A DNA stretch of 64,000 nt from Streptomyces sp. NBC_00414 (GTDB lineage Bacteria > Actinomycetota > Actinomycetes > Streptomycetales > Streptomycetaceae). Below the pieces are notes generated by a model. It searched no databases and was not told the DNA's origin. It saw nothing but the letters and a program-made list of their open reading frames with translations. Below, piece after piece: positions 1 to 7,146 of this stretch; position 1 is the stretch's first letter; each line of letters begins with the position of its first letter. Where the stretch lies: assembly GCF_036038375.1 (NCBI RefSeq), contig NZ_CP107935.1, positions 6,882,001-6,946,000 on the forward strand. Reading direction: 5' to 3'. The position numbers and the translations under genes were made by a program.

Positions 1-463
1 CGGCGGGCTGGTCTTCGGGCCGGTCCTCGGTTTCGAGGGGACCGATCCGGGGCTCGGGCTGCTGTCCTTCGTGTTCCTCGTCGCCCTCGGTGTCGACTAC
101 GGCATCTTCCTCATGCACCGGATGCGGGAGGAGTCCCTGGCCGGCGCCGAACCGGTGACCGCCGCGCTCACCGCCCTGCGGACCACCGGCGGTGTCATCG
201 CCTCGGCCGGCCTGGTCCTCGCCGCGACCTTCGCCGTGCTGACGAACATGGGGCTCGTACAGCTCGTCGAACTCGGCTTCGTGATCGCCGTCGGCGTGCT
301 CCTCGACACCTTCCTCGTACGGACGTACCTGGTGACCAGCGCCAGTGTCGCCCTGCGGCGGAAGGTGTGGTGGCCGGGCGCGCTCTCCCGCGAACCCGGA
401 CCGGCCGGGCCCGGCCAACCGACCGATCCGCCGCGGCAGCCGGAACGGGTCGGCGCGCGCTGA
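1..463 (+). CDS. MMPL/RND-family membrane transporter, C-terminal part (truncated by window edge)
   Basis: The open frame enters from the left edge (codons begin at base 2) and ends at a TGA at 463, so only about the last 153 residues are visible. The fragment has the MMPL signature GVDYGIFLMHRMREE, a helix-loop-helix with acidic residues typical of the proton-relay region of RND/MMPL exporters, followed by two more hydrophobic helices and a Pro/Gly-rich cytoplasmic tail. Actinobacterial MMPL proteins export lipids or hydrophobic compounds using the proton gradient; the substrate here cannot be told. A two-component system starts about 100 bases downstream in the same direction and may control or be controlled with it, which is inference. 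Confidence 0.85.
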   Translation, partial: GGLVFGPVLGFEGTDPGLGLLSFVFLVALGVDYGIFLMHRMREESLAGAEPVTAALTALRTTGGVIASAGLVLAATFAVLTNMGLVQLVELGFVIAVGVLLDTFLVRTYLVTSASVALRRKVWWPGALSREPGPAGPGQPTDPPRQPERVGAR

Positions 464-556
464 GCGGCCCGACCCTGATCGCCGGATCGTCGTGCTCGAC
501 CGGGCGCCTCTCCCGCTTCCTGCCGGAGGGGCGCCCCCGTACCGGAAGATGGAGCC

Positions 557-1912
557 GTGCAGGAACGGGGAGCGACCACAGCCGTACCAGGTGAACCCGT
601 GCGCGGTGAAGCCGTGCGCGGTGAAGCCGTGCGCGGTGACGCGCGGCCCCGCCGTGTCGACCGGGTCATGGCGGTCGTCAACCGCGACCCGCTCACCGCA
701 CCCCACCGCACCCGCAACGACGCGTGCATCGCCGCCGGTGTCGCCGCGGTCGCCGTCGTCCTCGCGCTGTTCGTCGTCGACGGACGCCCGCTCGACCCGC
801 TCGGCTGGGCTTTGATGCTCGGCGCCCATGTGCCGCTCGTGTGGCGGCGCGGCCGTCCGATGCTCGTGCTGCTCGCGGTGGCGGCCTGCGCGAGCCCGTA
901 CCACGCCCTCGACTACAACCACACCGTGCCGATCCCCGCGACCCTGGTGGCGCTCTACACGGTCGCGGCGACCGGCACGGTACGCCGCACGCTGCTCACC
1001 GCCGTCGCCGTCCTCGGCCCCACCCTGCTCATCAACAGCTTCACCAACCCGGAAGGGGCCCTGGAGTTCCTGCGGATCTCCGGCTGGATCATCGCGGTCC
1101 TGTTCTTCGGCGTCGACGCCCGCTTCTACCGCCAGTACGTCGCCTCCATCGTCGAGCGGGCCGAACGCGCCGAGCGGACCCGCGAGGAGGAGGCCCGGCG
1201 CCGCGTCGCCGAGGAGCGGCTGCGGATCGCACGTGACCTGCACGACCTGCTCGCGCACAGCATCACCCTGATCGGCGTGCAGACCTCCGTCGCGGCCCAC
1301 GTCCTCACCGTCGACCCCGAGCGGCTCGACCGCGAGGCCGTCGCCCAGGCACTGGACGGCATCGCGGAGACCTGCCGGACGGCCAGGGGAGAGCTGCGTA
1401 CGACGCTGGAGGTGCTGCGGGAGAACGAGACGAGCGTGAGTGTCGGCGGCGGGGAGCCGGTGGCCGGGACCGGCTCCGGATTCGGTCCCGCGGACGGACG
1501 CGGGCCGCTGCCCGGGGTCGACGGGCTGGCCGCGCTCGCGGAGGCGGCCAGGACGGCCGGGGCCGAGGTCGAACTCGACGTCCACGCGGACGGCGTACCG
1601 CCCTCCGTGGGCGCCGCCGCCTACCGGATCGTGCAGGAGGCCCTCACCAACGCCGTACGCCACGGCGGACGTGACGACGTCACCGTCCGGGTGGGCCTGC
1701 GGACGGCGGAGGGGGCCCTGCGGGTGACCGTCACGGACGACGGGGCGGGCTGCGCGCCGGGGGCGGCCGACGGCACGCCGGGGTTCGGGCTCGTCGGAAT
1801 GCGCGAACGGGCCCGTAGCGTGGGCGGCACACTGGACGCCGGACCGGGCCCCTCGGTGGGCTTCGAGGTGACCGCCGCGCTGCCGCTGCCCCGGGAGGAC
1901 GAGGCTCGATGA
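557..1912 (+). CDS. Sensor histidine kinase, NarL/DesK type
   Basis: A membrane sensor kinase of about 451 residues. The N-terminal third has four to five hydrophobic segments (about residues 55-190), followed by a charged coiled-coil, the HisKA_3 dimerisation box with the phospho-acceptor His229 in ARDLHDLLAHS, and an HATPase domain with YRIVQEALTNAVRHG (N box), VTDDGAG (G1) and GFGLVGMRERA (G2). The 4-base overlap (ATGA) with the response regulator shows they are one operon. The start is uncertain: GTG at 557 has a GGAAG nine bases upstream, but the first 35 codons include a tandem 15-bp repeat, and ATG at 668 is an alternative lacking an obvious ribosome site. The signal sensed is unknown. 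Confidence 0.9.
   Translation: MQERGATTAVPGEPVRGEAVRGEAVRGDARPRRVDRVMAVVNRDPLTAPHRTRNDACIAAGVAAVAVVLALFVVDGRPLDPLGWALMLGAHVPLVWRRGRPMLVLLAVAACASPYHALDYNHTVPIPATLVALYTVAATGTVRRTLLTAVAVLGPTLLINSFTNPEGALEFLRISGWIIAVLFFGVDARFYRQYVASIVERAERAERTREEEARRRVAEERLRIARDLHDLLAHSITLIGVQTSVAAHVLTVDPERLDREAVAQALDGIAETCRTARGELRTTLEVLRENETSVSVGGGEPVAGTGSGFGPADGRGPLPGVDGLAALAEAARTAGAEVELDVHADGVPPSVGAAAYRIVQEALTNAVRHGGRDDVTVRVGLRTAEGALRVTVTDDGAGCAPGAADGTPGFGLVGMRERARSVGGTLDAGPGPSVGFEVTAALPLPREDEAR
591..635 (+). repeat. Tandem repeat, 15 bp x 3, in the kinase N-terminus
   Basis: Three consecutive near-identical copies of GTGAASCCGTGCGCG occupy 591-605, 606-620 and 621-635. The unit is a multiple of three, so the kinase frame is kept and the protein reads as a short GEAVR-type repeat before the first membrane helix. 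Confidence 0.8.
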
Positions 1913-2577
1913 CGATCCGCGTACTGCTCGCAGACGACCAGAATCTCGTACGGGCCTCGTTCGCGATGCTCGTCTCGTCGGCCGGGGACATGGAGGTCGT
2001 CGCCGAGGCGGGCACCGGGCGGGAGGCCGTGGAGCTGGCCCGTTCCGCGCGCGCCGACCTCGTCGTGATGGACATCCGCATGCCCGACCTGGACGGCATC
2101 GAGGCGACCCGGCTCATCGCCGCCGACGAGGATCTCGCGGGGGTGAAGGTGCTCGTCCTGACGACGTACGACACCGACGAGCACATCGTCGACGCGCTGC
2201 GGGCCGGGGCGTCCGGCTTCCTCGTGAAGGACATCCGCCCGGCCGAACTCCTCGACGCCATCCGGATCGTGGCCGCAGGGGAGTCCCTGCTCTCCCCGGG
2301 CCCCACCGCACGGCTCATCGCCCGTTTCCTGCGGGCACCCGACGCGGTGACGTCCGCGGTGGGCGGTCCCGACGGGCTGTCCGAGCGGGAGCGGCAGGTG
2401 CTCGCCCTGGTCGCGCGCGGGCTCAACAACACCGAGATCGCCGAGACGCTCGGGCTCAGCCCGCTGACGGCGAAGACCCATGTCAGCCGGATCATGGGCA
2501 AGTTGGGGGTGCGCGACCGCGCGCAGCTGGTGATCGTGGCGTACGAGTCGGGGCTCGTGATACCCGGGGCGGTCTGA
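1909..2577 (+). CDS. Response regulator, NarL/LuxR family
   Basis: A 222-residue DNA-binding response regulator, partner of the kinase it overlaps by four bases. The receiver domain (about 1-120) has the acidic pocket DDQN near the N-terminus, the phospho-acceptor Asp55 in VVMDIRMPD and the conserved Lys in LVKDIRP. A LuxR-type helix-turn-helix follows (about 153-213: LSERERQVLALVARGLNNTEIAETL, here split as LSERERQVL plus NNTEIAETL), the usual NarL layout. Full length for the family. Target genes are unknown; the flanking MMPL exporter is the obvious candidate, the sialidase just downstream a weaker one. Confidence 0.95.
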   Translation: MTIRVLLADDQNLVRASFAMLVSSAGDMEVVAEAGTGREAVELARSARADLVVMDIRMPDLDGIEATRLIAADEDLAGVKVLVLTTYDTDEHIVDALRAGASGFLVKDIRPAELLDAIRIVAAGESLLSPGPTARLIARFLRAPDAVTSAVGGPDGLSERERQVLALVARGLNNTEIAETLGLSPLTAKTHVSRIMGKLGVRDRAQLVIVAYESGLVIPGAV

Positions 2578-2611
2578 GGCCGTCCACCGGCCACCGGTGG
2601 TCGCGGGGGCA

Positions 2612-2640
2612 TTGCCCTGTCCATCGGTGCGCAGTAGTTT
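2612..2640 (+). promoter_or_regulatory. Probable sialidase promoter
   Basis: TTGCCC (2612-2617) and TAGTTT (2635-2640) are separated by 17 bases, a plausible sigma-70-type pair directly upstream of the palindromic site at 2648-2660 and 57 bases before the sialidase start. Assignment is by eye. Confidence 0.4.
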
Positions 2641-2647
2641 CACCGCC

Positions 2648-2667
2648 GACATCCCACGTCCTATGTC
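2648..2667. promoter_or_regulatory. Candidate FadR-type operator, site 1 (sialidase)
   Basis: GACATCCCACGTC at 2648-2660 fits the palindrome GACRTNNNAYGTC also found upstream of the ABC transporter operon (11929-11941) and the GntR regulator (12096-12108). The 14 bases 2648-2661 are identical to the reverse complement of 12095-12108. A second overlapping, one-mismatch copy occupies 2655-2667. It lies just after the probable -10 element, where a bound repressor would block transcription. Confidence 0.55.
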
Positions 2668-2696
2668 TGCCGGTCCCTGTGCTGTCAGGAGAAGAC

Positions 2697-3962
2697 ATGA
2701 GCCTCGCGAGTCGCCCACGTCCACGCTCACATTCACGCTCACATTCACATTCACGTGCACGTTCGTTTCGGCCGGTCGCCCTCGCGTCCGTCGTCGCCGG
2801 GCTCACCGCCGCCCTCGCGTCCACCGGGAGCGCGAGCGCCGCGGAGCGTCCGGCCAGGGGGTGCGTGTCCTCCGTGCCCTTCGCGGCCGGGGAGAGCGGC
2901 TACGACACGTACCGCATCCCCGCCACCGTCACGACCAGGACCGGCGCGCTGCTCGCCTTCGCGGAGGGCAGACACAACGGCGCCGGGGACACCGGCGACA
3001 TCGACGTCGTCCTCAGACGGTCCGGCGACGGCGGCTGCACATGGGGGCCGCTCTCCGTCGTCGCGGCCGGTGACGGTGACACCCGGGGCAACCCCGCGCC
3101 CGTCGTGGACCCCCGGACCGGGAAGGTCGTCCTCCTCACGTCCTACAACAGCGGTGCTGTGACCGAGGCGCAGATAATGCGGGGCGAGGTGACGGCCGCG
3201 CAGAGCCGGCGGGTCTTCGTGCAGACGAGCCGGGACGACGGGCGCCGCTTCGGGGCGCCCCGGGAGATCACCGCCGCCGTGAAGCTGCCGGGATGGCGGT
3301 GGTACGCCACCGGGCCCGGGCACGCGGTGGCGCTGACCCGGGGTCCGCACGCCGGGCGGCTCGTCGTGGCCGCCAACCACTCGGCCGCGCCACCGGACGG
3401 CTCCGCCGACACCGGGCAGGAGGCCAGGTACTACGGGGCGCACGCCGTCTACAGCGACGACGGCGGGACGACGTGGCGGATCGGGTTCGTGGACGACTCC
3501 TACGACGGGGTCGACAACGCGAACGAGAGTGCCGTGGCACAATTGCCCGACGGGCGGCTGTACTTCAGCTCGCGGGACCAGAACGGGAGCAGTCCGGGGA
3601 ACCGGCTCGACAGCTATTCCGGTGACGGGGGTGTCACCCTCGACCGGCCCTTCCGGGTTCAGCCGACGCTCTCCGACGTGCCCGTCGTGCAGGGGAGTGT
3701 GCTGCAGGTCCAGGGGCCTGCCGATGCCCCGTTGCTGTTCTCCGGGCCGTCCGTGCCGACGGTTCGGCAGGCGATGGCCGTGTGGCGCAGTGGGGACGGC
3801 GGGGGGAGCTTCACGAAGGCTCTGACGCTGTCCGGGCGGCGGGCGGCGTATTCGGACCTTGTGCAGCTCGGTGCGGGGAGAGTGGGGGTGCTGTACGAGA
3901 CGGGTGCGGCGGGGCCGTACGAGACGATCGAGTTCCGGCGGGTGGGGTTGGGGGAGTTGTAG
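2697..3962 (+). CDS. Secreted exo-alpha-sialidase (neuraminidase, GH33)
   Basis: A 421-residue secreted sialidase that would release terminal sialic acid from glycoconjugates outside the cell. An N-terminal signal sequence (Arg/His/Ser-rich n-region, hydrophobic core about 27-46, ASA-AE cleavage) precedes the YRIP box (Arg73, first residue of the Arg triad) and four to five Asp boxes of the SxDxGxTW type (about 109-116, 178-186, 253-260, 308-315, and SGDGGGSFT). A YE pair (GVLYETG) near residue 400 fits the nucleophilic Tyr. ATG at 2697 is chosen over upstream GTG 2679 because AGGAGAAG at 2687-2694 sits just before it. Length suits a single catalytic domain without carbohydrate-binding modules. 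An operator shared with the neighbouring transporter suggests that the two act together. Confidence 0.92.
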   Translation: MSLASRPRPRSHSRSHSHSRARSFRPVALASVVAGLTAALASTGSASAAERPARGCVSSVPFAAGESGYDTYRIPATVTTRTGALLAFAEGRHNGAGDTGDIDVVLRRSGDGGCTWGPLSVVAAGDGDTRGNPAPVVDPRTGKVVLLTSYNSGAVTEAQIMRGEVTAAQSRRVFVQTSRDDGRRFGAPREITAAVKLPGWRWYATGPGHAVALTRGPHAGRLVVAANHSAAPPDGSADTGQEARYYGAHAVYSDDGGTTWRIGFVDDSYDGVDNANESAVAQLPDGRLYFSSRDQNGSSPGNRLDSYSGDGGVTLDRPFRVQPTLSDVPVVQGSVLQVQGPADAPLLFSGPSVPTVRQAMAVWRSGDGGGSFTKALTLSGRRAAYSDLVQLGAGRVGVLYETGAAGPYETIEFRRVGLGEL

Positions 3963-4001
3963 GCGTTTCCTCGCCCCCGCCATCGCGCTTCGCGCTCGTC
4001 C

Positions 4002-5000
4002 TCAAGCGCCGGACGGGCTGATCAGGCGCTCCGGCAGTCCGAGTTGCGGGAAGCGGTCGTCGTGGAACGTGATGATCTCGGTGATGGCGCCGCCGGTGAC
4101 ACGCAGGACGTCGATCGTCAGCGGCAGGTACGCGGCCTCCTGCTCCCGCCAGTGGTAGAAGGCGACGGCGGGCTGCCGGTTCACGGAGGTGAGGACGGCG
4201 CGCAGGCCCGTCATGCCCTCGAAGCCGTTCTCGACCCAGTCGTTCACCACCGCGTCGCGCCCGACGTACAGGCCCGGCGTGGGCGGCATCGAGCAGCGGA
4301 CGTCGTCCCGCAGCAGCGCGGTGAGGCCGTCGATGTCCGTGGCCACGCTGGCGTCGGTGTAGCGGCGCACCAGCTCGCGCGTCCTGGCGTCCTGTTCGCC
4401 GCCGGTCCAGTCCTGCCGCTCGGCGGGCAGGTGCTCCCGCAGGCCGGCGCGGGCCCGCTGCAGCGCGCTGTTCACGGAGTTGACGGAGTCTCCGAGGAGC
4501 TCCGCGACCTCCTTCGCCGGCCGGCCGAGGACATCCCGCAGGATCAGCACGGCCCGCGGGCGCGGCGCGAGGTGCTGGACCGCGACCAGATACGCCAGCT
4601 CGATCGTCTCCCGGGCGACGGCGACGGCCTCCGGCTCGTCCGCGCCACCCCCGGGCAGCTCGTCGAGCAGCCGGTCCGGATAGGGCTGCAGCCACAGCAC
4701 CTCGCCGCCGGTCGCGGGCTCAGGGCGGCTCTTGGCGAGCAGGTCCAGGCAGGCGTTGGTGGCGATCCGGTACAGCCAGGCCCGGAACGTCGACCGGCCC
4801 TCGAAGGTCTCCCGCCGCCGCCAGGCACGGAGGAACGTCTCCTGCACGGTGTCCTCGGCGTCCTCGAACGACCCGAGCATCCGGTAGCAGTGCACGTGCA
4901 GCTCCCGCCGGTGCCGCTCCGCCAGCCCCGAGAACGCCGGCTCGTCGACCTCGCCCAGACCGCTCACACCCAGCTCCTCCACCCACGTGTCCGCACTCAT
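4002..5000 (-). CDS. ECF RNA polymerase sigma factor with SnoaL-like C-terminal domain
   Basis: A 332-residue sigma-70-family factor. Region 2 includes HCYRMLGSFEDAEDTVQETF and the -10-recognition segment RSTFRAWLYRIATNACLD; region 4 includes LPPRPRAVLILRD-like sequence (AYLVAVQHLAPRPRAVLILR) and the helix-turn-helix AKEVAELLGDSVNSVNSAL. A SnoaL-like alpha+beta domain of about 120 residues follows. This is the build of the SigG/SigJ-type (TIGR02960-like) ECF groups, which lack a neighbouring anti-sigma factor and are thought to be gated by their own C-terminal domain; none is encoded nearby. ATG 5000 is preferred to the in-frame ATG at 5018 because GAAGGG lies upstream at proper distance. It is convergent with the sialidase, 39 bases away. 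Confidence 0.92.
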   Translation of the reverse strand: MSADTWVEELGVSGLGEVDEPAFSGLAERHRRELHVHCYRMLGSFEDAEDTVQETFLRAWRRRETFEGRSTFRAWLYRIATNACLDLLAKSRPEPATGGEVLWLQPYPDRLLDELPGGGADEPEAVAVARETIELAYLVAVQHLAPRPRAVLILRDVLGRPAKEVAELLGDSVNSVNSALQRARAGLREHLPAERQDWTGGEQDARTRELVRRYTDASVATDIDGLTALLRDDVRCSMPPTPGLYVGRDAVVNDWVENGFEGMTGLRAVLTSVNRQPAVAFYHWREQEAAYLPLTIDVLRVTGGAITEIITFHDDRFPQLGLPERLISPSGA

Positions 5001-5109
5001 CACGTCACCCTTCCGCATCGTCGTGCTTCTGTCGTACGTGTGACGGGTGCGGGTGCGAAAACTCATCACTCGGGTCGGCCGGCCCGGCCGGCCCGGCCGA
5101 GGAAGGGCC

Positions 5110-6045
5110 CTACAGCAGCCCCGCCCCCGCCAGGAACTTCCCCACCCCCGCGATCTCCTCCGCCGACAGCGGCACCTGCGGCTCCGCCGTCGCCGGGCAC
5201 GCGATGACGCCCCGCAGGTGCAGCGCCGCCTTGAACGCCCCGAGCGCCGACGAAGAACCCCCCATCCGCCCCCCGTCTCCCACCCGCACCATCCCGAACA
5301 ACGAGCACAACCGCTCCTGCTCGGCCCGCGCCAACGACCACTCCCCCTCACGGCACAGCCGGTACAGCCGCACGTACCCGGCGGGGTCGACGTTCGCCAG
5401 CCCCGGCACCGCCCCGTCCGCCCCCATCGCCAGCGCCGAGTCGACGACCAGCTCGGAGCCGGTCAGCACGCTGAAACCGGAGACGCCGGGGTGCGCCCGG
5501 GCCCCGGTCACGACCGCCCGGAAGCCGCCCTCGTCGCCGCTGGAGTCCTTGAGCCCGGCCAGCGTCCCCTCGGCGGCCAGCTCCAGCACCAGCTCGGCGC
5601 CCAGCTTGGAGTGGACGGCGACCGGCAGGTCGTACGCGAGGACCGGCACCGGTGAGCGGGCGGCGACGAGGCGGTAGTGGCGGGCGATCTCCGCCGGATG
5701 CGTGCGCGTGTAGAAGGGAGCGGTCACGACCACGGCGTCGGCGCCCGCCTCCGTGACGTACCGGACGTGGTCGAGGACGCGCGGGGTGGTCATGTCGATG
5801 GCGCCGGCGAGGACGGGCACCGCGCCCGCCACGTGGCCGACCACCGTCTCGACGACCAGCCGCCGTTGCCGGTCCGTCAGGAAGGCGGCCTCGGAGGACG
5901 TTCCGAGGACGAACAGGCCGTCCACCCCGCCCTCCAGCAGGTGGTCGACCAGTCCGGTCAACGAGGGGACGTCCACCTCGCGGTCCGGTGTCAGGGGCGT
6001 GCAGACGGGCGGTACGACACCGGTCAGCGGGGCGGGAAGGGTCAT
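5110..6045 (-). CDS. DapA/NanA-family (class I) lyase or synthase
   Basis: A 311-residue TIM-barrel enzyme of the dihydrodipicolinate synthase/N-acetylneuraminate lyase superfamily. The Schiff-base Lys166 is in LAGLKDSSGD, the catalytic Tyr138 in VLAYDLP, and the carboxylate-binding loop is GTSSEAAF where DHDPS has GTTGE and NanA has GSTGE. The altered loop makes housekeeping DapA unlikely. It is the last gene of the transporter operon; its ATG shares one base with the preceding stop (TGATG), implying translational coupling. With a sialidase and an uptake system nearby, cleavage of imported sialic acid is an attractive role, but other 2-keto-acid aldolase activities are equally compatible with the sequence. 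Confidence 0.85.
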   Translation of the reverse strand: MTLPAPLTGVVPPVCTPLTPDREVDVPSLTGLVDHLLEGGVDGLFVLGTSSEAAFLTDRQRRLVVETVVGHVAGAVPVLAGAIDMTTPRVLDHVRYVTEAGADAVVVTAPFYTRTHPAEIARHYRLVAARSPVPVLAYDLPVAVHSKLGAELVLELAAEGTLAGLKDSSGDEGGFRAVVTGARAHPGVSGFSVLTGSELVVDSALAMGADGAVPGLANVDPAGYVRLYRLCREGEWSLARAEQERLCSLFGMVRVGDGGRMGGSSSALGAFKAALHLRGVIACPATAEPQVPLSAEEIAGVGKFLAGAGLL

Positions 6046-7145
6046 CAAGGCTCCTTCGGGATGTCGGCTGTGACGTCGGCCGGGGTACGGCCCGGGACGT
6101 CGGCCAGGGCGGTGGCCTCCGGTACGGCGGTGACGGCCTGTGCGACCAGGTCGCGGGTCGACAGGCCGTCCTCGACAGGATGGTGGCAGCGGAAGCGGTG
6201 CCCGGGGGCCGACGCGGCCGCGAAGCCGGGCATCGTCTCGGCGCACGCCCCGTCCGCCCGCCAGCAGCGCGTCCGGAAGGGGCAGCCGCTCGGCGGACGG
6301 GTGGCCGACGGGACGGGGCCGACGAGCGGGATCGGGTCGATGGGGTCGAGCAGGCCGGGCGTCGCCGAGAAGAGGGCGCGGGTGTACGGGTGCCGGGACC
6401 GGTCGGTCACCTCGTCGGCCGGGGACTCCTCGACGATCCGGCCGAGGTACATCGTGACGACGCGGTCGCTCATCCTCCGTACGGTCTGGATGTCGTGCGA
6501 GACGAAGACCAGGGCCAGGCCGAGCCGTTCCTTCAGGTCGAGGAGGAGGTTGAGGATCTGGGCGCGGACCGAGACGTCCAGCGCGCTCGTCGGTTCGTCG
6601 GCGACAACGAGGTCCGGGTCGAGTGCCAGCGCCCGCGCGATGGCGACCCGCTGCCGCTGTCCGCCCGACAGCTGGCCGGGGAGGCCGTCCGCCAGCGCCC
6701 TGGGGAGTCCGACCAGGGACATCAACTCGCGTACCCGGTCGTCGCGTTGCGCGGCCGTACCCCGCCGGTGCACGTCCAGGGGGTCGCGCAGGATCTGCCG
6801 TACCGTCAGCCGGCGGTTCAGGGCCGTCGACGGGTCCTGGAAGATCATGCCGGTACCGGCGCCCACCGTCGTCCGGCGCTCGGCCGGAGCCATCGTCCAC
6901 AGGTCGCCGCCGCGCAGGGACACCGTCCCGGAGGTCGGCCGCTGCACCCCCACCAGGACCTTGGCGAGCGTCGACTTGCCGCAGCCGGACTCGCCGACGA
7001 CGCCAACCGTCTCGCCGGGCGCGATGGTGAGATCGGCGCCGGTCAGGGCGTACACGCGGTCGCGGGAGAACACGCCGCCGGTGCGCGCCTTGTGCACGAC
7101 GTGCACGTCGTCCAGCTCCACGAGGGGGCCGCCCGATCCGGTCAT
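6045..7145 (-). CDS. Oligopeptide/opine-family ABC transporter ATPase (OppF/DppF-like)
   Basis: A 366-residue nucleotide-binding subunit. It has Walker A GESGCGKST, the signature LSGGQRQRVAIARAL, Walker B LVVADEPTSALD, and the C-terminal oligopeptide/dipeptide transporter extension with clustered Cys residues (CPFRTRCWRADGAC) that is typical of this family and may hold an Fe-S cluster or metal. It would pair with the ATPase half of the upstream fusion protein to drive uptake. One base separates its start from the preceding stop, so all genes from the binding protein to the aldolase are probably one transcript. Confidence 0.93.
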   Translation of the reverse strand: MTGSGGPLVELDDVHVVHKARTGGVFSRDRVYALTGADLTIAPGETVGVVGESGCGKSTLAKVLVGVQRPTSGTVSLRGGDLWTMAPAERRTTVGAGTGMIFQDPSTALNRRLTVRQILRDPLDVHRRGTAAQRDDRVRELMSLVGLPRALADGLPGQLSGGQRQRVAIARALALDPDLVVADEPTSALDVSVRAQILNLLLDLKERLGLALVFVSHDIQTVRRMSDRVVTMYLGRIVEESPADEVTDRSRHPYTRALFSATPGLLDPIDPIPLVGPVPSATRPPSGCPFRTRCWRADGACAETMPGFAAASAPGHRFRCHHPVEDGLSTRDLVAQAVTAVPEATALADVPGRTPADVTADIPKEP

Positions 7146-7146
7146 G

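Noticed and set aside
5110..6045. Housekeeping DapA of lysine synthesis
   Set aside because: The GTTGE loop is replaced by GTSSE, and the gene sits at the end of a transporter operon.
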